The notes under the pieces: model-generated
Databases searched by the model: none
Seen by the model: only the letters and a program-made list of their open reading frames with translations
Told to the model about the DNA's origin: nothing
In this document: piece after piece, positions 1-5,528 of the stretch
Position numbering within the stretch: position 1 is the first letter of the stretch
Layout: the number at the start of each line of letters is the position of its first letter
DNA from: Candidatus Omnitrophota bacterium
GTDB lineage: Bacteria; Omnitrophota; Gorgyraeia; Zapsychrales; Fredricksoniimonadaceae
NCBI GenBank assembly: GCA_016789035.1
Contig: JAEUSC010000470.1
Coordinates: forward strand, 1 to 7,847
Direction of reading: 5' to 3'
DNA length: 7,847 bases
Translations under genes and position numbers: made by a program

Positions 1-216
1 AATTATATTTTACATCGCTTGAAAACCGCAGGCTCATTGAGTACAATCCAGATTACGCAGGATGCCTTTGATACGATTTATCTATATTCCAAAGGAGTAC
101 CCCGACTTATTAATATCATTTGCGACCGGGCGCTTTTAGCAGGGTTCGCAAGAGACTGCCTCATAATTAATATGGATATCATTCATCAAGCCGCACGGGA
201 GGTTATCAGCGCATGA
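1..216 (+). CDS. ExeA/GspA-type AAA ATPase, C-terminal fragment (5' end outside window)
   Basis: The reading frame is open from base 1 and gives 71 residues, so this is the end of a longer gene; the in-frame TTG at 19 is an internal Leu codon, not a start. The motif GVPRLINIICDRALL (residues 32-46) matches the sensor-2 region (GxPRxIN..CDxALL) typical of ExeA/GspA, MshM and related AAA ATPases. Family knowledge: these inner-membrane or cytoplasmic ATPases work with GspB in type II secretion or pilus assembly, for example helping secretin assembly in Aeromonas. The Walker A and B motifs would lie upstream and cannot be checked. The stop TGA overlaps the next start as ATGA, which indicates translational coupling to the GspB-like gene. 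An XrtA/PEP-CTERM-associated ATPase of the same superfamily is an alternative identity. Confidence 0.85.
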   Translation, partial: NYILHRLKTAGSLSTIQITQDAFDTIYLYSKGVPRLINIICDRALLAGFARDCLIINMDIIHQAAREVISA

Positions 217-932
217 GTATTATTAACGATGCTTTAAAAAAATTGCAAAATCAAATCGATGATAATGAATTCACAAATTCTTCTCTAAATGCCCTCGCTG
301 AGAAAAATGAATCAACCGCGCCGCAGCAGGAAGGATTTCGATCAACCATGACTGAAGAACCGATTTCCGTTCCGGAAAACAAAACACAAAAACTGGACCA
401 AAAGTCCCCGAAGGCTCCCAAGGAATCACATCTTGCAATCGTTCTGATCATCCTTTGCCTTTTAACGGGATTTTTTGTTCCCATTTTCAACCGACAGTCA
501 ATCGTCTCTGTGATATATCAACAAATATCTCAAATTACAAAGCGAATTCAGGCTCGCCCTTCATCTCAACCGGATCGATCGGTACTCCCCGAGGTTTCAA
601 CCACAGATGAATTTCCTAATGCCATGGCCAAGGCCGCGAATACAGCAACGCAACTGCCTCTCGTTGCCGAAAAAACAACGCCCGTTGCAGAAACTATTCC
701 AAGCGCGTTACCCACACCATCTGTGGATAAAACCCCTCGAACACAAAGCCCGAGCCGACTGATCATCAACGGCATCTTGACCCAGGGTGAGAAAAATTTA
801 GTACTGATTGACGGCCAGATCTACGAGGAAGGCGACACCGTGGACGGGGTAAAAATTCTTAAAGTCACACCGAAAGGTGTGAACATTTTGGAAAACGGAG
901 AGGAACGTTTTCTCAAAGTGATGGGTTTATAA
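213..932 (+). CDS. GspB-like general secretion pathway protein B (single-pass membrane protein)
   Basis: This 239-residue protein starts MSIINDALKKLQ, the N-terminal signature of GspB-like proteins paired with ExeA ATPases. A cytoplasmic segment rich in polar residues (about 1-70) is followed by one transmembrane helix (about 73-92), then a Pro/Thr/Ser/Ala-rich periplasmic linker (about 115-180). The conserved C-terminal domain (about 181-237) contains LIINGIL, LVLIDGQIYEEGD and a final FLKVM, in the style of the T2SSB domain. The start is ATG at 213, overlapping the ATPase stop by 4 bases; GGGAGG at 197-202 is a good ribosome binding site 10 bases upstream. The inferred role is as periplasm-spanning partner of the upstream ATPase in secretin or pilus assembly. 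It is convergent with aroB, with only 4 bases between the stops. Confidence 0.85.
   Translation: MSIINDALKKLQNQIDDNEFTNSSLNALAEKNESTAPQQEGFRSTMTEEPISVPENKTQKLDQKSPKAPKESHLAIVLIILCLLTGFFVPIFNRQSIVSVIYQQISQITKRIQARPSSQPDRSVLPEVSTTDEFPNAMAKAANTATQLPLVAEKTTPVAETIPSALPTPSVDKTPRTQSPSRLIINGILTQGEKNLVLIDGQIYEEGDTVDGVKILKVTPKGVNILENGEERFLKVMGL
865..882. other. Perfect 7-bp hairpin with GAAA tetraloop inside the gspB-like 3' end
   Basis: TCACACC (865-871) and GGTGTGA (876-882) are exact inverted repeats around the loop GAAA, a GNRA-type tetraloop on the + strand. It lies inside the coding sequence, about 50 bases before the gspB-like stop. Neither side has an immediate T-tract: the + strand continues ACATTTTGG. 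The - strand continues CTTTAAGAATTTTT, so an imperfect terminator for the aroB-side transcript is conceivable. The hairpin may also be chance within a codon run. Confidence 0.35.
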
Positions 933-936
933 GTTT

Positions 937-2022
937 TTATTTCTTAAACTGCTTAATTGCCTTGTCGATAAGATCGCCTTCTACCCCACTCACAATCTCA
1001 ACTCTACCTATGCTGCGGGCAAGAACAAAACGATTTTGGGCAGCTATAAATTTCTTATCATGGTTCATGGATGCAATAATTTGACTCTTCAAAAGCCCTG
1101 CATATGAATCTGGCAGCCCAATCGACGACAGTAAAGCATTAATTCTCTGATCATCTTTTTGAAGCAACATCCCCTTGAGAACTGATATGTGCGCGGCCAT
1201 TCTCATTCCTATCGCCACAGCCTCCCCATGATGATAACGAAACGCTGCCGCATTCTCAATGGCATGTCCTAAGGTATGACCAAAATTGAGGATCATCCGC
1301 AAACCACCAGATTCCTTCTCATCTTTGGAAACGACACTGGCCTTAATTCGGGAACAGGTTTCAACAACCCGCTGCAAAACCCCCTCATCCAAATTCAAGA
1401 AATCTTGGAAACTTTTCTCTAAATAAACGAATAATTGCTTGTCGACGATGATACCGTATTTGACGGCTTCGGCCAGGCCGTTTCGGATCTGCCTTGCATC
1501 CAGAGTTTTCAAGAAACTTATGTCGGTAAAAACCATCTTGGGCTGATAAAACGCGCCAGCCAAATTTTTCCCTACGGCAAGATCAACAGCAACTTTGCCT
1601 CCGATGGCTGAATCAATCTGGGCGAGTAGAGTTGTTGGAACCTGAATATAAGGAATTCCTCTTTTGTAAATGGCAGCCACAAAACCTGCCAAGTCGCCAA
1701 TGACTCCGCCACCTAGCGCAATAATGAATATTTTCCGGCCCACATCATATCTCGCAATGTCTTCAATCAGCTTTAACGCTACAGGACCTGATTTACTTTT
1801 TTCCCCAGGAGGGACAACAAATGTCTTGATGACAAAACCCTCATCCCTTAGAACTTTCGCAACACGCTGTCCATGGAGCCGCGAAACTGTTTTATCGGAA
1901 ATAATAACAGCGTCTTTGCCCAATTTAAGAGCCTTGATTTTTTTTGGCAAAGAATCCAACACTTGGTTACCAATAAGAATTTCGTAACTGTTTTCCTTTA
2001 ATTCTAGAGGAATAATCTTCAT
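937..2022 (-). CDS. aroB: 3-dehydroquinate synthase
   Basis: AroB converts 3-deoxy-D-arabino-heptulosonate 7-phosphate (DAHP) to 3-dehydroquinate with NAD and a divalent metal, the second step of the shikimate pathway to aromatic amino acids; it is cytoplasmic. In 361 residues I see PPGEKSK (71-77), the NAD-binding GGGVIGDLAGF (104-114), VPTTLLAQIDSAIGGK (128-143) and GKNLAGAF. The expected metal ligands are Glu185 (GLAEAVKYG), His249 (NFGHTLGH) and His265 (HHGEAV), with His253 as the usual second catalytic-site His. All are intact, and the length is normal. ATG at 2022 is chosen over an in-frame TTG at 2040 because AGGAG (2030-2034) sits 7 bases upstream and the ATG overlaps the protease stop as ATGA. 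It is the last gene of the minus-strand array. Confidence 0.97.
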   Translation of the reverse strand: MKIIPLELKENSYEILIGNQVLDSLPKKIKALKLGKDAVIISDKTVSRLHGQRVAKVLRDEGFVIKTFVVPPGEKSKSGPVALKLIEDIARYDVGRKIFIIALGGGVIGDLAGFVAAIYKRGIPYIQVPTTLLAQIDSAIGGKVAVDLAVGKNLAGAFYQPKMVFTDISFLKTLDARQIRNGLAEAVKYGIIVDKQLFVYLEKSFQDFLNLDEGVLQRVVETCSRIKASVVSKDEKESGGLRMILNFGHTLGHAIENAAAFRYHHGEAVAIGMRMAAHISVLKGMLLQKDDQRINALLSSIGLPDSYAGLLKSQIIASMNHDKKFIAAQNRFVLARSIGRVEIVSGVEGDLIDKAIKQFKK

Positions 2023-2648
2023 AACTTCACTCCTATCCAACCAGCTAAGACATCAACAATAGGCTGAATAAATGACAAAAGGCCTACTTGCAGCAAAATC
2101 AATACAAGGATAATTCCGTACCGTTCCAACTGATTATAAGCGACAGCTATTTGGGGAGACAACAATCCAGTCACTACTCTTGACCCGTCCAAAGGAGGAA
2201 TGGGAATCATGTTAAACAGCGCCAAAGTCAAGTTCAATTCTACGGCCCAGCATAGCACATGATGAAGTGAGGAGTCTCCTAAGGCTGACCAACGAATGAT
2301 TTGAGCCAAAATGACCGCTATAATGACGTTGATAATCGGTCCCGCGGCCGCCACAACCATCATGTCCCGCCTAGGATTTCGCAACTTCAAGAAATTAACC
2401 GGCACAGGTTTTGCCCAACCAAACAAAAATAGATGATTAGTCAATCCTAGAAAATAGGAAAAAATCAAGATGCCCGGTAGAATCACGCTACCAACCGGAT
2501 CAATATGACTGATTGGATTTAATGTCAATCGGCCAGAGAGTTTTGCTGTCGGATCTCCTAAACGATACGCTGTCCATCCATGCGCGCATTCATGCAGGAC
2601 AATCGCTGGCACCAATGCAATGCCGATCAGGAACGCTATTTCAATCAT
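2019..2648 (-). CDS. Site-2-protease-like M50 family membrane zinc metallopeptidase
   Basis: This 209-residue, very hydrophobic protein has the zinc motif HECAH (His19, Glu20, His23) in its first membrane segment. The second conserved motif, NMIPIPPLDG (146-155), supplies the third ligand Asp154. Between them, GRLTLNPISHIDPVGS (39-54) and the AAAGPIIN segment (100-107) are typical of the small YwhC-like branch of site-2 proteases. This branch lacks the PDZ domain of RseP. Family knowledge: such enzymes cut transmembrane substrates within the membrane; the substrate here is unknown. The start ATG shares one base with the SH3b gene stop (TAATG), and no Shine-Dalgarno sequence is visible, so coupled translation is likely. 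The stop overlaps aroB by 4 bases. Both zinc motifs are intact, so an active enzyme is expected. Confidence 0.93.
   Translation of the reverse strand: MIEIAFLIGIALVPAIVLHECAHGWTAYRLGDPTAKLSGRLTLNPISHIDPVGSVILPGILIFSYFLGLTNHLFLFGWAKPVPVNFLKLRNPRRDMMVVAAAGPIINVIIAVILAQIIRWSALGDSSLHHVLCWAVELNLTLALFNMIPIPPLDGSRVVTGLLSPQIAVAYNQLERYGIILVLILLQVGLLSFIQPIVDVLAGWIGVKL
2030..2034 (-). promoter_or_regulatory. Ribosome binding site of aroB
   Basis: AGGAG on the minus strand lies 7 bases before ATG 2022, inside the last codons of the upstream protease gene. It decides the aroB start in favour of ATG 2022, because the alternative TTG at 2040 would lie upstream of it. Confidence 0.75.
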
Positions 2649-3445
2649 TAAAGGACGAGTTGGAATTTTCGTACGGCCACAACAGGATACGGCAACTTCA
2701 CCATACCCGACACCAAGTGACCTTCCACTTTGACAAGTTCTCGGGAGAATTGGCCCATCACCGCCGGATGCCCTTGAAGGAAATAAATCTTTCCCTCATT
2801 TGTCTTTAACTGATAACTCAAACTATTGAGAGTATTGGCGGGTGCAATAGGCTCAATGATACCGGTGAAGCTAACGGCTGACGAAGGATTTTCATCAATG
2901 ACAACCTTAGAACTAATATCAGCTTCAACGATTGAAGGCTCTGCAATAGGAGCCAAACCCAAAGAATCCAAATCGGGAATTACCTCTGAATCGTACCGAA
3001 CAAAATCTTTACTAACCCACCCCAACAAACCTTCTACAGGAACAATTTGAAACCAGTCATCCATCTTATTGACTAGTCTTACATATTTTCCTTTTTCCAG
3101 CTGCCCAACGGAAGAGAAATTAGCCCCCCGGCCAGCTCGTACATTTACGCGATTTGCTGCTACTCTTCCAATGGTATCATTTTCGATTGTCAAATAATCC
3201 ATACGTACATACACCTTCGATGTCGCTGGAAGCTGGATCTTGTACCAACCATACTGCTCCTGACGGACAATAACCCTTGTTCCTTCAGGTAAAATATCTA
3301 TGCGTTCAAAATTTACATTTTGTCCGGCACGAACACTCACTTTATCTCCGGAAACTTCGCCTAAGAAAGGAAAATGCTCTTCTGCCCAACTCCAATGAAG
3401 CGGACAAAAGAGCATAATGACTAATAAGAGCGTCCTGAGGATCAT
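2648..3445 (-). CDS. Secreted protein with two bacterial SH3 (SH3b) domains
   Basis: The likely product is 265 residues. Residues 1-21 form a signal peptide (basic MILR, hydrophobic LLLVIMLF core, cleavage after SWA), so the mature protein is periplasmic or secreted. Two SH3b repeats follow: about 27-86 (VSVRAGQNVNF..GWYKIQLP..VYVR) and 92-150 (VNVRAGRGANF..WFQIVP..GWVSKDFV). After an acidic linker, residues 190-265 form a compact beta-rich segment (FTGII, YFLQG, VKVEGHLV, YPVVAVRKF) that I cannot name; it resembles an OB-like fold. SH3b domains commonly bind cell-wall peptides, but there is no hydrolase domain here. The frame stays open upstream to a GTG at 3502 overlapping the preceding gene. 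ATG 3445 is preferred because it places the signal peptide at the N terminus, although no clear ribosome binding site precedes it. Confidence 0.85.
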   Translation of the reverse strand: MILRTLLLVIMLFCPLHWSWAEEHFPFLGEVSGDKVSVRAGQNVNFERIDILPEGTRVIVRQEQYGWYKIQLPATSKVYVRMDYLTIENDTIGRVAANRVNVRAGRGANFSSVGQLEKGKYVRLVNKMDDWFQIVPVEGLLGWVSKDFVRYDSEVIPDLDSLGLAPIAEPSIVEADISSKVVIDENPSSAVSFTGIIEPIAPANTLNSLSYQLKTNEGKIYFLQGHPAVMGQFSRELVKVEGHLVSGMVKLPYPVVAVRKFQLVL

Positions 3446-3458
3446 GAAAGACAATATG

Positions 3459-3719
3459 TTATTTTTTTGCTGCGGATTTTGCAGCGGCAGGTGCAGCGGC
3501 ACCGGCGGCAGGAGCTGCAGCGCCTTCTGCGGTAGCAGCTTCAGCTGTTTTCTTTTTGGCTTTAATTCTTACAATTTTTGTCTTCGGTAAAGCCGTAACG
3601 CTGGTCGCATCGGTCCACATTCCCTTTTTCATTAGCTCCTTGATGCGCTCAATGCGAGAGAAAACTGTTCGCTGGGCTGACCCGGCTTTATCAATCTTTA
3701 AAGATGGGTGTAATGACAT
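3459..3719 (-). CDS. Small basic protein of the PVC/Omnitrophota type with Ala/Lys-rich tail
   Basis: This is an 86-residue basic protein. Residues 1-52 match a pattern I recall from short basic proteins of Chlamydiae, Verrucomicrobia and Omnitrophota (NCBI 'small basic protein' family): MSLHPSLK, then QRTVFSRIERIKEL, KGMW and LPKTKI. The function is unknown to me; the charge suggests nucleic-acid or ribosome binding (inference). Residues 54-86 are a low-complexity tail: AKKK, then Ala/Pro/Gly with GAAAPAA twice in tandem (66-72, 73-79), ending KSAAKK. This resembles tails of histone H1-like or HU-like proteins. ATG 3719 has a strong AAGGAG 8 bases upstream, inside the last codons of the SPOR gene. 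It lies 1 base after the SPOR stop and 13 bases before the SH3b start. Confidence 0.85.
   Translation of the reverse strand: MSLHPSLKIDKAGSAQRTVFSRIERIKELMKKGMWTDATSVTALPKTKIVRIKAKKKTAEAATAEGAAAPAAGAAAPAAAKSAAKK
3483..3524 (-). repeat. Tandem GAAAPAA-coding repeat (2 x 21 bp, imperfect)
   Basis: Two adjacent 21-base units each encode Gly-Ala-Ala-Ala-Pro-Ala-Ala in the tail of the small basic protein. The peptide repeat is exact. The codons differ at a few positions (GGT/GGC, GCC/GCT, GCT/GCA and similar), so the duplication is either old or maintained at the protein level. Confidence 0.7.
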
Positions 3720-3720
3720 A

Positions 3721-4332
3721 TTACATACTCCTTACTAGGCAATCTTTGTACTTAGATTTTAACTTTGCGATCGTCGCTTTTGCTTCATTCTTTTGGTTAA
3801 ATTTACCTACACAAAGGATAACGTACTTTCCTTTTTGTATAACCATTGTCTGAAACCCCTTTTTATCTAACTCCTCAGCCACCTTTTTAGCAAATTTTTC
3901 ATCTGCATACGATGCAACCTGAACTGTATACTTAAAGTCCGGATTAGACACTTGAGACTTCGTTTCCGCATTAGCTTCTACGGGCCGATTCACAGGCTGT
4001 GCAACAGTGGTTACGGCTGGAGGCGTTACCACCGCTGAATCGAATTTGGCCACCGCCAGTGGAGCCGGCTGGATAACCACTGGGGCCTCACTAATTAAAG
4101 GCTTAACCGGCGTCCTTTCGACCATCTGAGCCGCCATCACATGCTTACCTCTCTCAACTCCCAAAGAATATGCAAAAACAGCAAGCATTATACCTAAAAT
4201 ACTTAAAACCACAAGATTTTCTATCGTCAAGGTCAGATTGGCTAAAAAGAGCCTGGGTCTGACCGCCTCACTTTCATGGCCTGAATTTCCTGGAAAAAGC
4301 TCAAACTGCGGTTGCTTATAGTTGATGTTCAC
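3721..4332 (-). CDS. SPOR-domain single-pass inner-membrane protein
   Basis: From GTG 4332 the product is about 203 residues. A short cytoplasmic N terminus (NINYKQPQFELFPG) leads to one transmembrane helix (about residues 37-58). A Pro/Val/Ala-rich periplasmic linker follows, then a C-terminal SPOR domain (about 133-201) starting YTVQVASYADEKFAKKVAEEL and containing GKYVILCVGKF. SPOR domains bind denuded septal peptidoglycan, so a role in division or wall remodelling is inferred; it is not FtsN by any specific feature. The frame is open further, to a TTG at 4404 that would add 24 residues. GTG 4332 is preferred because AAAAAGG precedes it by 8 bases and the TTG has no ribosome binding site. 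It is the first gene after the only sizeable gap in the array, with a candidate promoter upstream. Confidence 0.87.
   Translation of the reverse strand: MNINYKQPQFELFPGNSGHESEAVRPRLFLANLTLTIENLVVLSILGIMLAVFAYSLGVERGKHVMAAQMVERTPVKPLISEAPVVIQPAPLAVAKFDSAVVTPPAVTTVAQPVNRPVEANAETKSQVSNPDFKYTVQVASYADEKFAKKVAEELDKKGFQTMVIQKGKYVILCVGKFNQKNEAKATIAKLKSKYKDCLVRSM
3728..3733 (-). promoter_or_regulatory. Ribosome binding site of the small basic protein
   Basis: AAGGAG on the minus strand lies 8 bases before ATG 3719 and overlaps the last sense codons of the SPOR gene. It is among the strongest Shine-Dalgarno sequences of the array, suggesting that the small basic protein is translated efficiently and partly independently of its upstream neighbour. 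Confidence 0.7.
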
Positions 4333-4437
4333 ATTAAATGCCTTTTTAGATCGGGTTATATTTAGATTAAAATGTACTGGCCTTACCTTTTGCGGGCCTG
4401 CCAATGAATTTTATAGGGGTTAAACAAATGTAGAATT

Positions 4438-4467
4438 ATTATAGGCTTACCGTGAGATCAAACTCAA
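4438..4467 (-). promoter_or_regulatory. Candidate sigma70-type promoter for SPOR/small basic/SH3b genes
   Basis: On the minus strand, TTGAGT (4467-4462) and a perfect TATAAT (4443-4438) are separated by 18 bases. They straddle the end of the HD-GYP-like gene, and the expected transcript start is near 4431. This is upstream of both possible SPOR starts. It is the only inter-gene gap in the minus-strand array long enough to suggest a second transcript. The match is by eye and AT-rich sequence gives such matches by chance. Confidence 0.4.
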
Positions 4468-5526
4468 GAATTTTCTAAATTTTTTTTCCCTGGCAAGATT
4501 TAAGAACGCGTCAACAACCTTAGGATCAAACTGAGTGCCTGCATGCGAAGCCAATTCCTGCATAGCCTGATGGACAGAAACTTTCTTCCGATAAGGCCTT
4601 CCTTTAACCATAGCCTCAAATGCGTCGACGACGGCCATAATTCTCGCCCCCAAAGGGATCTGCTCACGCTTAAGTCCCGACGGATAGCCCGTCCCATCAT
4701 ACTTTTCCCGATGGTAAAGAATAATTGGAAGTATGGGCTGAAGAAACTCGACAGGTTTGATCAACGCCACGCTTTTGCGAGGAATATCTCGAATGATTTT
4801 AAACTCATCCGGCGTTAACTGACTACGCTTAGCTAAAACTTCATACGGAACGTCGATGACACCCGTATCATGCAAAATACTAGCATACTCCAGCCGCCGA
4901 ATTCCTTCCTGGCTGACGTGAAGACTTTCTGCCAGCGACGTGATAATCTTTGAATAGACGGGTTGATTGACTCCTTCAAAATGCGGATAGCGCGCTAACA
5001 TATTTCCTATAAAATGGGCACTTCCTAAAATCGTCCGCTGCTGCTCCTCATACAATTGAAGGCTTTTAATCGCGGTGACCGCCTGCTCGGCAAAAACCGT
5101 CAACATTTCGCGATCAAAATCAGTGAAGGAAGCCTCAATTTTATCCCGTTTAACAAAAATCGCACCACTTATATCTTCCGCAACCAATGGAAGACCAATC
5201 ATATGCTTATCAAAGATTGACATGCCTCGAGTCACACTCGTTTCGCGCTCCGGCAAATGAGCAAAATCTTTTTTCTTATTTAAAAAAATATTGATCCCGT
5301 TTTCAAACTTGGCAATCATAACAATGTGACGTTTAATCGGGTCTAACACATAAACACTTGCCGATGAGGCCTTGATAAATTGACACATCAGTCGAGTCAA
5401 GCGCAGTGAAAGCTCCTTAACGTTATATGTGGAATTAACAAGCCGGTAAACGAGATGCACAGCCGAAAGAATCTGTCGATATTTTTTGATGTCTTGCGTC
5501 ACTCGTTCTTTCTTCATTTCAGCCAT
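4447..5526 (-). CDS. GAF domain plus degenerate HD-GYP protein, probably catalytically impaired
   Basis: This 359-residue cytoplasmic protein has no membrane segment. Residues about 20-158 look like a GAF sensor domain, followed by a helical linker (159-180). The HD-GYP fold covers about 183-340, with LHDTGVID (218-225) and YHREKYDGTGYPSGL (271-285). The rest of the signature is ARIMAVVDAFEAM (294-306) and GRPYR. HD-GYP proteins normally hydrolyse cyclic-di-GMP. Aligned by eye to the consensus, His219-Asp220, His272 and Asp301 are kept. The first HSxRV His is Asn187, the HDxGK Lys is Val223, the His of the HP motif is Ile248, and the second His of HHE is Arg273. Loss of these ligands suggests a c-di-GMP sensor or scaffold rather than an enzyme. 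ATG 5526 follows the dGTPase stop by 2 bases, with AAAAGG 7 bases upstream; an ATG three codons later is possible. Confidence 0.88.
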   Translation of the reverse strand: MAEMKKERVTQDIKKYRQILSAVHLVYRLVNSTYNVKELSLRLTRLMCQFIKASSASVYVLDPIKRHIVMIAKFENGINIFLNKKKDFAHLPERETSVTRGMSIFDKHMIGLPLVAEDISGAIFVKRDKIEASFTDFDREMLTVFAEQAVTAIKSLQLYEEQQRTILGSAHFIGNMLARYPHFEGVNQPVYSKIITSLAESLHVSQEGIRRLEYASILHDTGVIDVPYEVLAKRSQLTPDEFKIIRDIPRKSVALIKPVEFLQPILPIILYHREKYDGTGYPSGLKREQIPLGARIMAVVDAFEAMVKGRPYRKKVSVHQAMQELASHAGTQFDPKVVDAFLNLAREKKFRKFLSLISR

Positions 5527-5528
5527 CG

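Noticed and set aside
19..216. A complete small gene starting at TTG 19
   Set aside because: The frame is open to base 1, and the protein begins in the middle of an AAA ATPase lid domain; it is a truncated gene, not a short one.
1670..1987. Plus-strand open frame of about 105 codons opposite aroB
   Set aside because: It lies wholly antisense to the clear aroB coding sequence, its product has no recognisable domain and it lacks a convincing ribosome binding site; it is a shadow of aroB codon structure.
2513..2809. Plus-strand open frame across the S2P and SH3b genes
   Set aside because: It is antisense to two well-supported genes and crosses their junction, with no domain signature.
3455..3475. 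Run of seven A (minus strand) at the end of the small basic gene as a slippage site fusing it to the SH3b frame
   Set aside because: Loss of one A would indeed join the frames, but the result would bury the SH3b signal peptide inside a fusion with a basic cytoplasmic protein. The separate ATG at 3445 is a simpler explanation.
4405..4446. Rho-independent terminator between the HD-GYP-like and SPOR genes
   Set aside because: The gap has no GC-rich inverted repeat followed by a T-run; only promoter-like elements are seen.
4447..5526. Calling the HD-GYP protein an active cyclic-di-GMP phosphodiesterase
   Set aside because: Several metal-ligand positions are substituted (Asn187, Val223, Ile248, Arg273), so only the fold assignment is supported.
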